A DNA stretch of 64,000 nucleotides from Leucobacter sp. wl10. Its GTDB lineage: Bacteria > Actinomycetota > Actinomycetes > Actinomycetales > Microbacteriaceae. Of this stretch, positions 55,634 through 64,000 are shown piece by piece. The notes beneath the pieces were generated by a model. The model saw only the letters and a list, made by a program, of their open reading frames with translations, did not search any database and was not told the DNA's origin. Position 1 is the first letter of the stretch. Each line of letters begins with the position of its first letter. Where the stretch lies: NCBI RefSeq assembly GCF_003569785.1, contig NZ_KZ983987.1, forward strand, positions 62,001-126,000, given 5' to 3'. The translations under genes were made by a program, and so were the position numbers.

Positions 55634-56712
55634 GTGCAGCCGAGCCCCTGGTGCTGGGCATCGAGACCAGCTGCGACGAGACCGGGGTCGGGATCGTGCG
55701 CGGGCGCGCGCTGCTCGCCAACGCGATCGCGTCGTCGATGGACGAGCACGCCCGCTTCGGCGGCGTGGTGCCCGAGGTGGCGGCGCGCGCGCACCTCGAG
55801 GCGATGACCCCCACGATCGAGCGGGCGCTCGCCGATGCCGGCGTGACCCTCGACGAGCTCGACGCCGTGGCCGTCACCTGCGGGCCCGGCCTGGCCGGCG
55901 CCCTCATGGTGGGCGTGGCCGCCGCCAAGGCGCTCTCGGTGTCGCTCGGCAAGCCGCTCTACGCGGTCAACCACCTCGTCGGGCACGTCGGCGCCGACAT
56001 TCTGCACGGCGAGGGACTGCGCGAGGCCGTGGGGGCCGTCGGCGAACTCGAACTGCCCACCGTCGCGCTGCTGGTCTCGGGCGGGCACACCTCGCTGCTG
56101 CTGGTGCGCGACCTGGTGAGCGACGTCGAGATGCTGGGGGAGACCATCGACGACGCGGCCGGCGAGGCCTTCGACAAGGTCGCGCGCCTGCTCGGGCTGC
56201 CGTACCCCGGCGGCCCGCAGATCGACCGGGCGGCCGCTGGGGGCGATCCGGATGCGATCCGCTTCCCCAGGGGGCTCACGCTGCCCAAGGACCTCGAGCG
56301 GCACCGGTACGACTTCTCGTTCTCGGGGCTGAAGACCTCGGTGGCGCGCTGGGTCGAGAAGCGCGAGGGTGAGGGGCTGCAGGTGCCGGTGGCCGACGTG
56401 GCCGCCGGCTTCCGGGAGGCCGTCGCCGACGTGCTGATCACCAAGGCGCTCTCCGCCTGCCGCGACTTCGGCGTGCCGCGGCTGCTGCTGGGCGGCGGCG
56501 TGGTGGCGAACGCCAGGGTGCGCGAGCTGGCGCGCGAGCGCTGCGCCGCCGAGGGCGTCGAGCTGCGGGTGCCTCCGCTCTCGCTGTGCACCGACAACGG
56601 GGCCATGATCGCCTCCGTCGGCGCGCAGCTCCTCGCGGCGGGCCACGAGCCCTCCGGACTCGGCTTCGGGGCCGACTCGACGCTTCCCGTGACGCGGGTT
56701 CAACTGCGCTGA
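55630..56712 (+). CDS. tsaD: tRNA N6-adenosine threonylcarbamoyltransferase TsaD
   Basis: Transfers threonylcarbamoyl to A37; 360 residues. [12 protein letters not shown] opens the protein and His115/His119 ([10 protein letters not shown]) bind the metal. The ATG at 55630 overlaps rimI by 4 bases. It ends the operon that begins at glmS or alr; an upstream in-frame start at 55258 is within rimI. Confidence 0.96.
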   Translation: MSAAEPLVLGIETSCDETGVGIVRGRALLANAIASSMDEHARFGGVVPEVAARAHLEAMTPTIERALADAGVTLDELDAVAVTCGPGLAGALMVGVAAAKALSVSLGKPLYAVNHLVGHVGADILHGEGLREAVGAVGELELPTVALLVSGGHTSLLLVRDLVSDVEMLGETIDDAAGEAFDKVARLLGLPYPGGPQIDRAAAGGDPDAIRFPRGLTLPKDLERHRYDFSFSGLKTSVARWVEKREGEGLQVPVADVAAGFREAVADVLITKALSACRDFGVPRLLLGGGVVANARVRELARERCAAEGVELRVPPLSLCTDNGAMIASVGAQLLAAGHEPSGLGFGADSTLPVTRVQLR

Positions 56713-56828
56713 CGGGCGCCTACCTCGCGCGAAACCGGCGGTTGCGGCAGACAGCGGCGCGTCCTGGCGGTTATCGTGGAGGGTGCATGTGGGGAAATTC
56801 CTCCTCCGCACTCGAACGAAGGAGCATC

Positions 56829-57236
56829 ATGTCCGAGAATCTGCCCGAAGGCCAGTCGGCCTCGAATCCCGTTCCGCCCCCGCCGCCCGCGGCTCCCGCT
56901 GCGCCCGCGGAGCCCGCCTACGGTGCGGCTCCCGCTCAGTCGAAGGGCCTCGCGATCGCGGCGCTGGTACTCGGCATCGTCAGCCTGGTGTTCTGCTGGA
57001 TCCCGGCCATCGGCATCATCGCAGGTGTGGTCGGCCTGATCCTCGGCATCATCGCCCTGAGGAAGCGGCAGTCCAAGGGCATGTCGCTCACCGGCATCAT
57101 CACCGGCGCGCTCGGCATCGTGGCATCGATCATCATCCTGATCGTGTCGATCATGATCATCGGCGCGGCGATGAATCAGCTCCAGAACGATCCCTCGCTG
57201 CAGGATCAGCTGCAGCAGCTCGAAGACGCGCAGTAG
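56829..57236 (+). CDS. DUF4190-like small membrane protein
   Basis: 135 residues. A Pro/Ala-rich cytoplasmic N-terminus of about 45 residues leads into two membrane segments (roughly 48-75 and 90-115) joined by the RKRQSKGMSLTGIITG linker, as in DUF4190 proteins, and an acidic Gln-rich tail. The ATG follows GAACGAAGGAGC. It has two relatives on the other strand (58571 and 59133). Function unknown. Confidence 0.75.
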   Translation: MSENLPEGQSASNPVPPPPPAAPAAPAEPAYGAAPAQSKGLAIAALVLGIVSLVFCWIPAIGIIAGVVGLILGIIALRKRQSKGMSLTGIITGALGIVASIIILIVSIMIIGAAMNQLQNDPSLQDQLQQLEDAQ

Positions 57237-57253
57237 GTCGCGCATCAAGCGAA

Positions 57254-57285
57254 GAGGGCCCCGGAGCTCGCGCTCCGGGGCCCTC
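57254..57285. terminator. terminator hairpin shared by convergent genes
   Basis: A 13-base perfect stem (GAGGGCCCCGGAG with CTCCGGGGCCCTC) has a 6-base loop. It lies between the stops of the plus-strand gene at 57236 and the minus-strand gene at 57309, so it can serve both. Confidence 0.8.
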
Positions 57286-57308
57286 GGCCGTTCCACGCTC
57301 TCACGCGC

Positions 57309-58574
57309 TCAGCAGCGCTCGGCCAGCAGCGCGACGTGGCGCCCGGCCGCGCGGGTGAGGAACAGCGTCGCGCTCCTCTCGCCGCTCAACCTCAGTCGTC
57401 GCCGCAGCGCGGCGGGATCCGCGTCGACCCCGCGCTTCTTGATCTCGAGCGCGCCGATGTCGCGCGAGGCGAGCGCGCGGCGCAGATCCCGCTCGCGCGC
57501 CGGCAGCTCCTCGAGCACGCGGAACGCGCTCGCGAACGGGGTCTCGACGAGACGGTCGCCGGTGAGGTAGGCGATGCCCGCGCCCGCCATCCCGGCGTCG
57601 ATGCGCGCGGCGAGCGCTCCGATGAGGCGGGCCCGGATCACAGCGCCGTCGGGCTCGTAGAGGTATGCCCCGAGCCGGCGCTCGGGGGCGTCCTCGGCAT
57701 CGGCGGGGGCGGTGAGCTCGTGCGCATCGGAGCCGCGCAGCACGAGCGCCGCGCGGCGGACCCCCGGGCGCGCGGTCGAGCCGAACCACAGGCCGGTCTC
57801 CACGAGCTGCCCGTCGACCGAAACCCACTGAGCCTCCGCCGTGCCCGGGATCAGCGCGCGATCGAGTCCGGGGCCGAGCTTCACCCCGGTCGGCAGGCGC
57901 TCGGCGAGGCCGAATGCGAAGCTCAGCGAGGGGGAGTAGCCGTCGGGCGACGCGATGCGCCTCGTGTCGCTGTGACCGGCCGTGCGTCGGGCCGGGTCGA
58001 GGAATGCGCCGTCGGCGCCGCCCGGCCCCAGCCGCTCCGCATCGCCGACGCGCACCCGCGGTGCATCGACGCCCAGCCGTCCGGCCAGCACGGCGAGGTT
58101 GTGCCGGGCGAACGCCGCGGTCAGCGGGTCGAGCTCGACGGGCAGGGGCGCGATCCCCGCCGTCAGCAGCGCGAGCGACTCGGCGCCGAGGCCGCACCCG
58201 AGATCGGCCACCGCGCGGCACCCGGCGCTGCGGAAGCGCCCGGCGTGCAGCGCCGCCACACGCTCGCGCGTCGCCTGCTCGAGTGCGGCGCGCGTGAACA
58301 GCAGCTCGCCGGCGAGTTCTCCGAACTTCGCGACCGCTCCGGCGCGCAGCTCCGTCTGCGTCAGCGCCGCCGCCAGCAGGGCGGGATCGAGGCCCTCGCC
58401 GCGCAGCCGGCGCGCGACCTCGTCGGCGGTGCGGCCCGACTCGCGGTGCTCGGAGATGCGCGCGAGCAGCGCCAGGCCCTCGGGCGCGGGCAGGCGCTCC
58501 CAGCCGGGTGAAGACGTCGGCGGCCCCGAGGGAAGGCCTCGAGGCCGCCGCGGCTGATCCGCCTCGGCGGTCAC
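57309..58574 (-). CDS. class I SAM-dependent methyltransferase with THUMP-like C-terminus
   Basis: 421 residues. The N-terminal helical part is followed by the SAM-binding motif VADLGCGLG (122-130) and the DGAFLDPARR motif near 190. The last 100 residues (IGALEIKKRGVDADPAALRR) match the THUMP-like domain common in actinobacterial proteins of this type. A role in rRNA or tRNA methylation is inferred from the THUMP-like domain. The GTG start overlaps the stop of the upstream membrane-protein gene (GTGA). Confidence 0.83.
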   Translation of the reverse strand: MTAEADQPRRPRGLPSGPPTSSPGWERLPAPEGLALLARISEHRESGRTADEVARRLRGEGLDPALLAAALTQTELRAGAVAKFGELAGELLFTRAALEQATRERVAALHAGRFRSAGCRAVADLGCGLGAESLALLTAGIAPLPVELDPLTAAFARHNLAVLAGRLGVDAPRVRVGDAERLGPGGADGAFLDPARRTAGHSDTRRIASPDGYSPSLSFAFGLAERLPTGVKLGPGLDRALIPGTAEAQWVSVDGQLVETGLWFGSTARPGVRRAALVLRGSDAHELTAPADAEDAPERRLGAYLYEPDGAVIRARLIGALAARIDAGMAGAGIAYLTGDRLVETPFASAFRVLEELPARERDLRRALASRDIGALEIKKRGVDADPAALRRRLRLSGERSATLFLTRAAGRHVALLAERC

Positions 58575-59086
58575 GAGTGCGTGCTTGAGACGGCGCCGAG
58601 ACCCGCGAGACCGCCCCAGATGAAGAACCAGAAGATGACCGCGAGAAGGGAGAATCCTATGGCGATGTATCCGAGCACGAGACCCGTGATCGCCATCCCG
58701 CGGCCGCTATCGCCCCTGGCCCTGATCTGGCTCAGGCTGATGTGGCCCATGATGACGGCGGCGATCGCGAACAGGGATGTGAACAGCCAACCGAGGATGC
58801 CGATGATGCCCGCGATCATCGAGATGATGGCCAGCGCATTCGTCGGCGGGGCGACGAATGCCGGCTGCGTGTACTGCACCTGCACGTAGGCCTGCTGAGG
58901 CTGCAGCGCGTACTGCGGTACCGGGGGCTGCGGCTGCTGCGGCGCCGAGTACTGCTGCGGCGCCGAGTACTGCTGCGGCGCTGAGTATGGCTGCGGTGCC
59001 GACGGCTCGGTCAGCGGCGCCTGCGGCTGGTCCAGCGGCGACTGCGGCTCGGGGTTCTCACCCGCCGGAGGCTGATTCTGAGACAC
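58571..59086 (-). CDS. DUF4190-like protein with Gln/Pro repeats
   Basis: 171 residues from the GTG at 59086, which has AAAGGAG seven bases upstream; an ATG at 59107 is less well placed. The N-terminal 80 residues are Gln/Pro-rich and include three tandem YSAPQQ units, encoded by a near-perfect 18-base repeat at about 58941-58985. Two membrane segments follow, separated by QIRARGDSGRGMAITG. It is translationally coupled to the methyltransferase. Confidence 0.78.
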   Translation of the reverse strand: MSQNQPPAGENPEPQSPLDQPQAPLTEPSAPQPYSAPQQYSAPQQYSAPQQPQPPVPQYALQPQQAYVQVQYTQPAFVAPPTNALAIISMIAGIIGILGWLFTSLFAIAAVIMGHISLSQIRARGDSGRGMAITGLVLGYIAIGFSLLAVIFWFFIWGGLAGLGAVSSTHS

Positions 59087-59132
59087 TGCGTGCTCCTTTC
59101 GCGGCACGGCCGGAGGCGCTGCTCGCCGGGTG

Positions 59133-59636
59133 CTAGTAGGGCCCGTAGTTCGAGCTCATCGAGCTCATCGAACCGAAGGCGCCGATCATCGCGACGATGA
59201 AGCCCACGTAGAGGATGACGAACAGCGCGATGAAGAGGAAGTACGCGTAGCTGATGATGAGGCCGGTGAGCGCGATGCCCCGTCCCGCGTCACCCGTGCG
59301 CTTGACCTGGCTGAGGCCGAGGTGCCCGAAGACGATGCCCGCGATGGGGGAGAGGAACGCGAAGATGATGGCCAGCAGGGCGTAGGTGTTGGTCTGGCCG
59401 ACCGTGGTCGCGGTCGAGGGGGCCGGGTGGTTCTGAGTGCGGTACTGCGCGGCCGACTGCTGCTGCGGGTTCCCCTGCGGCGCGGACTGCTGGTACGGCG
59501 CCGCAGGGGGGGTGTAGGCCGGCTGGCCGCCCTGCGGCGAGTATCCCGGCTGCGCGATATTCTCGGGCAGTGGCGTCGTGGGCTGCGAGGAGCCCTGCGA
59601 GGAACTCGGCTGCTGGGGTGAATTCGGTGTGGACAT
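59133..59636 (-). CDS. DUF4190-like protein, second copy
   Basis: 167 residues from the ATG at 59636. The layout is the same as the gene at 58571: a Gln/Pro/Ser-rich N-terminus of about 85 residues, a first membrane segment (TYALLAIIFAFLSPIAGIVF), the QVKRTGDAGRGIALTG linker, and a second membrane segment. The linker motif is nearly identical in both, so they are tandem paralogues. The start has CGAGGAGGACTC upstream. Function unknown. Confidence 0.78.
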   Translation of the reverse strand: MSTPNSPQQPSSSQGSSQPTTPLPENIAQPGYSPQGGQPAYTPPAAPYQQSAPQGNPQQQSAAQYRTQNHPAPSTATTVGQTNTYALLAIIFAFLSPIAGIVFGHLGLSQVKRTGDAGRGIALTGLIISYAYFLFIALFVILYVGFIVAMIGAFGSMSSMSSNYGPY

Positions 59637-59799
59637 GAGTCCTCCTCGGTACGTGAGCGGGGGGCGGCCCTGCGGGCCGTCGCCGTGCGGCTCCTCCAAT
59701 TCTAGGGGCGGGGCGCCGGACCCGGCCAGGCGGGGCGCCAGATCGGGGGGTCGGAGCGGCGGGCTTCTCGTTCGCTGTGCGCGATCCCGCACCACTCCG

Positions 59800-59826
59800 T
59801 TGGCACTCCCCTTGCGAGAGTGCCAA
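59800..59826 (+). promoter_or_regulatory. CIRCE element (HrcA operator)
   Basis: TTGGCACTC-N9-GAGTGCCAA is the CIRCE inverted repeat. The consensus is TTAGCACTC-N9-GAGTGCTAA; both arms carry the same change, so symmetry is kept. It overlaps the groES promoter, as expected for repression by HrcA. Confidence 0.9.
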
Positions 59827-59841
59827 TCGGAGTCCTAGACT
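59812..59841 (+). promoter_or_regulatory. groES promoter
   Basis: TTGCGA (59812-59817) and TAGACT (59836-59841) are 18 bases apart. The -35 box lies within the CIRCE element, so HrcA binding would block it. The leader to groES is about 58 bases. Confidence 0.65.
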
Positions 59842-59906
59842 CTGCTGTAGGCGCGCTCGCATGGGGCGGGCGCGAGAACCCTTCAGACATTGGAAAGAGG
59901 TCCACT

Positions 59907-60203
59907 GTGTCGGTTGCCATCAAGCCGCTCGAAGATCGTATTGTTATCAAGCAGGTCGAGGCAGAGCAGACCACCGCGTCCGGTCTGGTGATCCCCGACA
60001 GCGCCAAGGAGAAGCCCCAGGAGGGCGAGGTCGTCGCCGTCGGCCCGGGTCGCATCTCCGATAACGGCACGCGCATCCCGCTCGACGTCTCGGTCGGCGA
60101 CCTGGTGATCTACTCGAAGTTCGGCGGAACCGAGGTCAAGGTGGGCGGCGACGACTACCTCGTGCTCTCGGCTCGCGACATCCTCGCGGTCGTCGAGCGC
60201 TGA
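59907..60203 (+). CDS. groES: co-chaperonin GroES
   Basis: GroES, 98 residues, cap of the GroEL chamber. The GTG at 59907 gives [20 protein letters not shown], the family start, after GGAAAGAGG. The mobile loop ([18 protein letters not shown]) is normal. It is preceded by a CIRCE element. No groEL follows; rarD is next, so GroEL must be encoded elsewhere. Confidence 0.97.
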   Translation: MSVAIKPLEDRIVIKQVEAEQTTASGLVIPDSAKEKPQEGEVVAVGPGRISDNGTRIPLDVSVGDLVIYSKFGGTEVKVGGDDYLVLSARDILAVVER

Positions 60204-60218
60204 ACCGCGCACGTACCG

Positions 60219-60253
60219 ACGGGCCCGCCGATCCACGTGATCGGCGGGCCCGT
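60219..60253 (+). terminator. groES terminator
   Basis: A 15-base perfect stem (60219-60233 with 60239-60253) closes a CACGT loop, 16 bases after the groES stop. It isolates groES as a single-gene unit. Confidence 0.85.
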
Positions 60254-60310
60254 TCGCGTGTTCACCCCTGTCCGTGGGCCAGCCCTGCCCGCCGCGCCCT
60301 GAAAGTGCGT

Positions 60311-60355
60311 GCGCCTTTCTGTCGCTTGCAGATCGGCGAAGCGGCAGAAAGGCGC
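60311..60355. repeat. intergenic palindrome, copy 4
   Basis: Seventeen-base arms with one G-T pair (60311-60327 and 60339-60355) share the GCGCCTTTC core with copies 2 and 3. The left end continues with a related GTGCGT. It lies after the groES terminator and before rarD. Confidence 0.75.
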
Positions 60356-60361
60356 CCACGG

Positions 60362-60455
60362 TTCCCGGGGCGGCGCCGGGTTCGGGGGGCAGCGCCGGGT
60401 TCGGGGGGCGGCGCCGGGTCCGGGGGGCGGCGCCGGGCCCGGGGGCAGCGCCGGA
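60362..60455. repeat. 19-base GC-rich tandem repeat beside palindrome copy 4
   Basis: The heptamer CGCCGGG recurs at 60374, 60393, 60412 and 60431, exactly 19 bases apart, and a variant CGCCGGA starts at 60449. The unit is about GGTTCGGGGGGCGGCGCCG. It follows the palindrome by seven bases and lies 40 bases before rarD. Confidence 0.8.
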
Positions 60456-60483
60456 GCGGCAAGACCGGCCCACCGCCGGGGGA

Positions 60484-60489
60484 TAGACT
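60484..60489 (+). promoter_or_regulatory. -10 box for a leaderless rarD transcript
   Basis: TAGACT ends 6 bases before the rarD GTG, so transcription would begin at the start codon. There is no ribosome binding site. The -35 region falls in the GC-rich tandem repeat and is poor. Confidence 0.5.
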
Positions 60490-60495
60490 GACGCG

Positions 60496-61419
60496 GTGAA
60501 ACGAACGCGCGCCGGGCTGGGGTACGGGCTGGGGGCGTATCTGCTGTGGGGCGCATTCCCGTTCTACTTCGGGCTCATCGCGATGGTCGGGCCGTTCGAG
60601 GTGGTGCCCTGGCGCGTCGGCGCGACCCTCGTGTTCTGCGCGATCCTCGTCGCCCTCACCAGGCGCTGGCGTCAGCTCGGGGCGATCCTCCGCTCGCCCC
60701 GCCTGCTCGGGTGGTTCGCGCTGGCGTCGCTGCTGCTCTACGCGAACTGGCAGATCTTCATCCTCGGTGTCATGACCGGCCGAGTGCTCGAGGCAGCGCT
60801 CGGCTACTTCATCAACCCGATCTTCACGATCCTCGTCGGGGTGGTCGTGCGCAAGGAGCGGCTCAGCCGCCCGCAGTGGGTCGCCGTGTCGATCGCAGCG
60901 GTGGGCGTGACCGTCGCGGCGATCGCCTACGGCACCTTTCCGTGGATCGCGCTCGGGCTCGCTTTCTCGTTCGGGCTTTACGGAGCCGTGCACAAGCACG
61001 CGGGCGAGGCGGTCGACGGCATCACGGGGCTCACCATCGAGACGCTCGCGTCACTGCCCGTGGCGGCGGTGCAGCTGGCGGTCGTCGCGGGCCTGGCCGG
61101 CGTCAACGCCTTCTCCTTCGGGCCGGGGATCTCCGTGCTGGTCATGCTGAGCGGACTGCTGACCGCCGTGCCCTTGATCCTCTTCGGCGAGGCCACACGG
61201 CGGCTGCCGCTCTCGTACATGGGTTTCCTCCAGTTCCTCACCCCGATCCTCGGCTTCCTCTACGGCTATCTCGTCATGCGCGAGGAGATGCCGCTCAGCC
61301 GCTGGATCGGTTTCATCGCGGTGTGGATCGCGCTCATGATCCTCATCGCCGACATGGTGTCCCAGCTGCGTCGTTCTCCGACGGCGGAGACGAACACCGG
61401 CCCCGTTCCCTTAGACTGA
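60496..61419 (+). CDS. rarD: RarD-type EamA-family transporter
   Basis: 307 residues, ten membrane segments, DMT superfamily. It begins YGLGAYLLWGAFPFYF, the RarD signature (family originally linked to chloramphenicol sensitivity), and has ANWQIFILGVMTGRVLEAALGYF after the third segment. The substrate of the RarD group is unknown. The start GTG lies close behind a -10 box. Confidence 0.88.
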   Translation: MKRTRAGLGYGLGAYLLWGAFPFYFGLIAMVGPFEVVPWRVGATLVFCAILVALTRRWRQLGAILRSPRLLGWFALASLLLYANWQIFILGVMTGRVLEAALGYFINPIFTILVGVVVRKERLSRPQWVAVSIAAVGVTVAAIAYGTFPWIALGLAFSFGLYGAVHKHAGEAVDGITGLTIETLASLPVAAVQLAVVAGLAGVNAFSFGPGISVLVMLSGLLTAVPLILFGEATRRLPLSYMGFLQFLTPILGFLYGYLVMREEMPLSRWIGFIAVWIALMILIADMVSQLRRSPTAETNTGPVPLD

Positions 61420-61426
61420 ATAGGGT
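61412..61426 (+). promoter_or_regulatory. candidate -10 boxes before guaB
   Basis: TAGACT (61412-61417) and TAGGGT (61421-61426) overlap or follow the rarD stop codon. Neither has a good -35 partner. The leader to guaB would be about 60-70 bases. Confidence 0.4.
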
Positions 61427-61486
61427 GAGGGGGCCTGTGATCGGCGACCCTCGCGACCCACCAGGCTCCAACCACAACACAGATGA

Positions 61487-62995
<1,509 letters not shown>

Positions 62996-63005
62996 GAGAG
63001 GCCCC

Positions 63006-63080
63006 CGGAGGCTTCCTCCGCCGGGCGATCCGCCCGGTTCAGAGCCCCGTCCGCCGCGCACCCGCGGTGTACGGGGCTCT
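63006..63080 (+). terminator. three tandem hairpins after guaB
   Basis: CGGAGG-CTT-CCTCCG (63006-63020), CCGGGCG-ATC-CGCCCGG (63021-63037) and AGAGCCCCGT with ACGGGGCTCT (63041-63050 with 63071-63080) follow the guaB stop. The last is the best terminator candidate. Confidence 0.75.
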
Positions 63081-63153
63081 TCGCGCTGCCCGCGAGCCTG
63101 CTCTCCCGCCCGAGCGTTCACGATCCGCTCACGCCGACACCCTGCGCGCATCC

Positions 63154-63208
63154 TGCAATACGAACTGCACTTGACATTGCCAGGTGATATTCTGCAATAT
63201 TAATTGCA
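63154..63208 (+). promoter_or_regulatory. RpiR-gene promoter with two matching operators
   Basis: Two 16-base sites, TGCAAT-N4-ACTGCA (63154-63169) and TGCAAT-N4-ATTGCA (63193-63208), are 39 bases apart centre to centre. The second is the core of a larger 12-base-arm palindrome (63187-63214). A consensus TTGACA (63171-63176) lies between them, with a likely -10 at about 63195-63200 inside the second site. This is a standard layout for autorepression. Confidence 0.75.
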
Positions 63209-63239
63209 GAATATTCGAGCCACGAAGGAGTGAGCAGTC

Positions 63240-64000
63240 ATGCAGGGTGACATGTCCGGCGTCGTCGACTTCCTCGACACCACGGGTCTCACGAAGTCGC
63301 AGCAGCGCGTGATCGATGCGTTGGAGCGCAACCCGCAGCTCATCCCCTTCGCGGATACCGCGGAGGTCGCCCGTCGTGCCGACGTGAACAACTCCACCGT
63401 CGTGAGAACCGCCCAGGCGCTCGGCTATCGGGGCTGGCCCGATCTGCAGCGCGAGCTCCGCGCACGCTACCTGACGATGATCTCCTCGGAGGAGACCCTC
63501 ATCGAGCACGGCACCTACCAGTCGCCGCTGCACCGCGCACTCGAGCAGGACTCGACGAACCTCAGGCAGACGTTCGAGACGAACTCTCAGGAGGACGCCG
63601 ACGCCGCGATCGCCGCCCTCGCGGACGCCGGGCAGATCGTCGTGCTCGGCATGGGATCCTTCACCGGCCCGGCGAGCGTGCTCGCGCACCTCGGCAGCAT
63701 CATGGGCTACCGCATCACCCACGAGGCCAGGGGAGGGGTGCACCTCGCGAGCACGCTGAACCCCCTCGGCGAGGGCGATCTCGTAGTGCTCATCAACCTC
63801 TGGCGCACCCAGGGGCAGCTCCAGGCCGCTGCATCAGCCGCTCGAGCCGCCGGCGCCCGGGTGCTGGCGATCACCGACATCAGGAGCGGTCTCGTCGCCT
63901 CGAGCGCCGACCACGTGCTCATCGTCCCCTCGGAGGGCATCTCCTTCTTCCAGTCCGTGACCGCTGCGACCTCGCTCGTGTACGGACTCCTCGCGGGCAT
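63240..64000 (+). CDS. MurR/RpiR-family transcriptional regulator (3' end outside the window)
   Basis: 253 complete codons are seen; the gene continues past the window. The N-terminal helix-turn-helix (about 18-70, including VARRADVNNSTVVRTAQALG) and a SIS sugar-phosphate-binding domain (about 125-253, IVVLGMGSFTGPASVLAHLG) identify the family. It should sense a phosphosugar or related metabolite. The ATG at 63240 has AAGGAG nine bases upstream; a second ATG lies four codons later. Twin palindromes in its promoter suggest self-repression. Confidence 0.9.
   Translation, partial: MQGDMSGVVDFLDTTGLTKSQQRVIDALERNPQLIPFADTAEVARRADVNNSTVVRTAQALGYRGWPDLQRELRARYLTMISSEETLIEHGTYQSPLHRALEQDSTNLRQTFETNSQEDADAAIAALADAGQIVVLGMGSFTGPASVLAHLGSIMGYRITHEARGGVHLASTLNPLGEGDLVVLINLWRTQGQLQAAASAARAAGARVLAITDIRSGLVASSADHVLIVPSEGISFFQSVTAATSLVYGLLAG

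Noticed and set aside
60362-60455. CRISPR array
   Set aside because: Units of 11 to 19 bases are contiguous with no unique spacers, and no cas genes are present.

Overview
The window is high-GC, densely packed bacterial chromosome with many GTG starts, 4-base ATGA/GTGA gene overlaps and TANNNT-type -10 boxes. Gene order and protein types point to an actinomycete of the family Microbacteriaceae, possibly close to Leucobacter. The family call is an inference from synteny and protein style; the genus is only a guess.

The backbone is the str - S10 - spc - alpha ribosomal superoperon followed by a housekeeping block. Bases 525-4950 hold rpsL, rpsG, fusA and tuf. Bases 10903-26576 hold the S10, spc and alpha operons (rpsJ to rplO, secY, adk, map, infA, rpmJ, rpsM, rpsK, rpoA, rplQ). 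Bases 31825-35366 hold truA, rplM, rpsI and glmM. Bases 48313-56712 hold coaA with a secreted murein-hydrolase-like protein, then glmS, acpS, alr, tsaE, tsaB, rimI and tsaD. Bases 56829-62995 hold three proline/glutamine-rich small membrane proteins, a THUMP-like methyltransferase, groES, rarD and guaB. The window ends inside a MurR/RpiR-type regulator. No rpsN lies between rplE and rpsH, and no rpsD lies between rpsK and rpoA.

Three accessory blocks sit at junctions of this backbone. (1) Bases 5130-10283, between tuf and rpsJ, hold a WbpM-like nucleotide-sugar dehydratase coupled to a WecA/MraY-like sugar-phosphate transferase, and a ComA-like plus MmgE/PrpD-like gene pair with a clear promoter. 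(2) Bases 26708-31828, between rplQ and truA, look like a CoA-thioester catabolic island: MHS transporter, enoyl-CoA-hydratase-like protein, divergent LysR regulator and CaiC-like acyl-CoA ligase. The ligase overlaps truA by 4 bases. (3) Bases 35481-47867, between glmM and coaA, hold a glycosyltransferase / ABC exporter / double-kinase operon ending in a small aspartate-rich secreted protein, preceded by a two-component system and a self-regulated ABC-2 exporter operon. Block 3 is the best candidate for an undescribed system: three glycosyltransferases, one exporter and two kinases that both carry Gln where the catalytic-loop Asn is expected.

Four intergenic spots carry one family of palindromes built on a GTGYGCGYSTTTCKG-like arm. 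Three of them are followed at once by a short GC-rich tandem repeat and the fourth by a second palindrome. This looks like a lineage-specific intergenic repeat. Other regulatory signals include a covariant CIRCE element before groES, two matching operator sites at the RpiR-type gene, palindromes at the LysR and ABC-2 promoters, likely leaderless promoters at glmS and rarD, and strong terminator hairpins after tuf, rplQ, groES and guaB.
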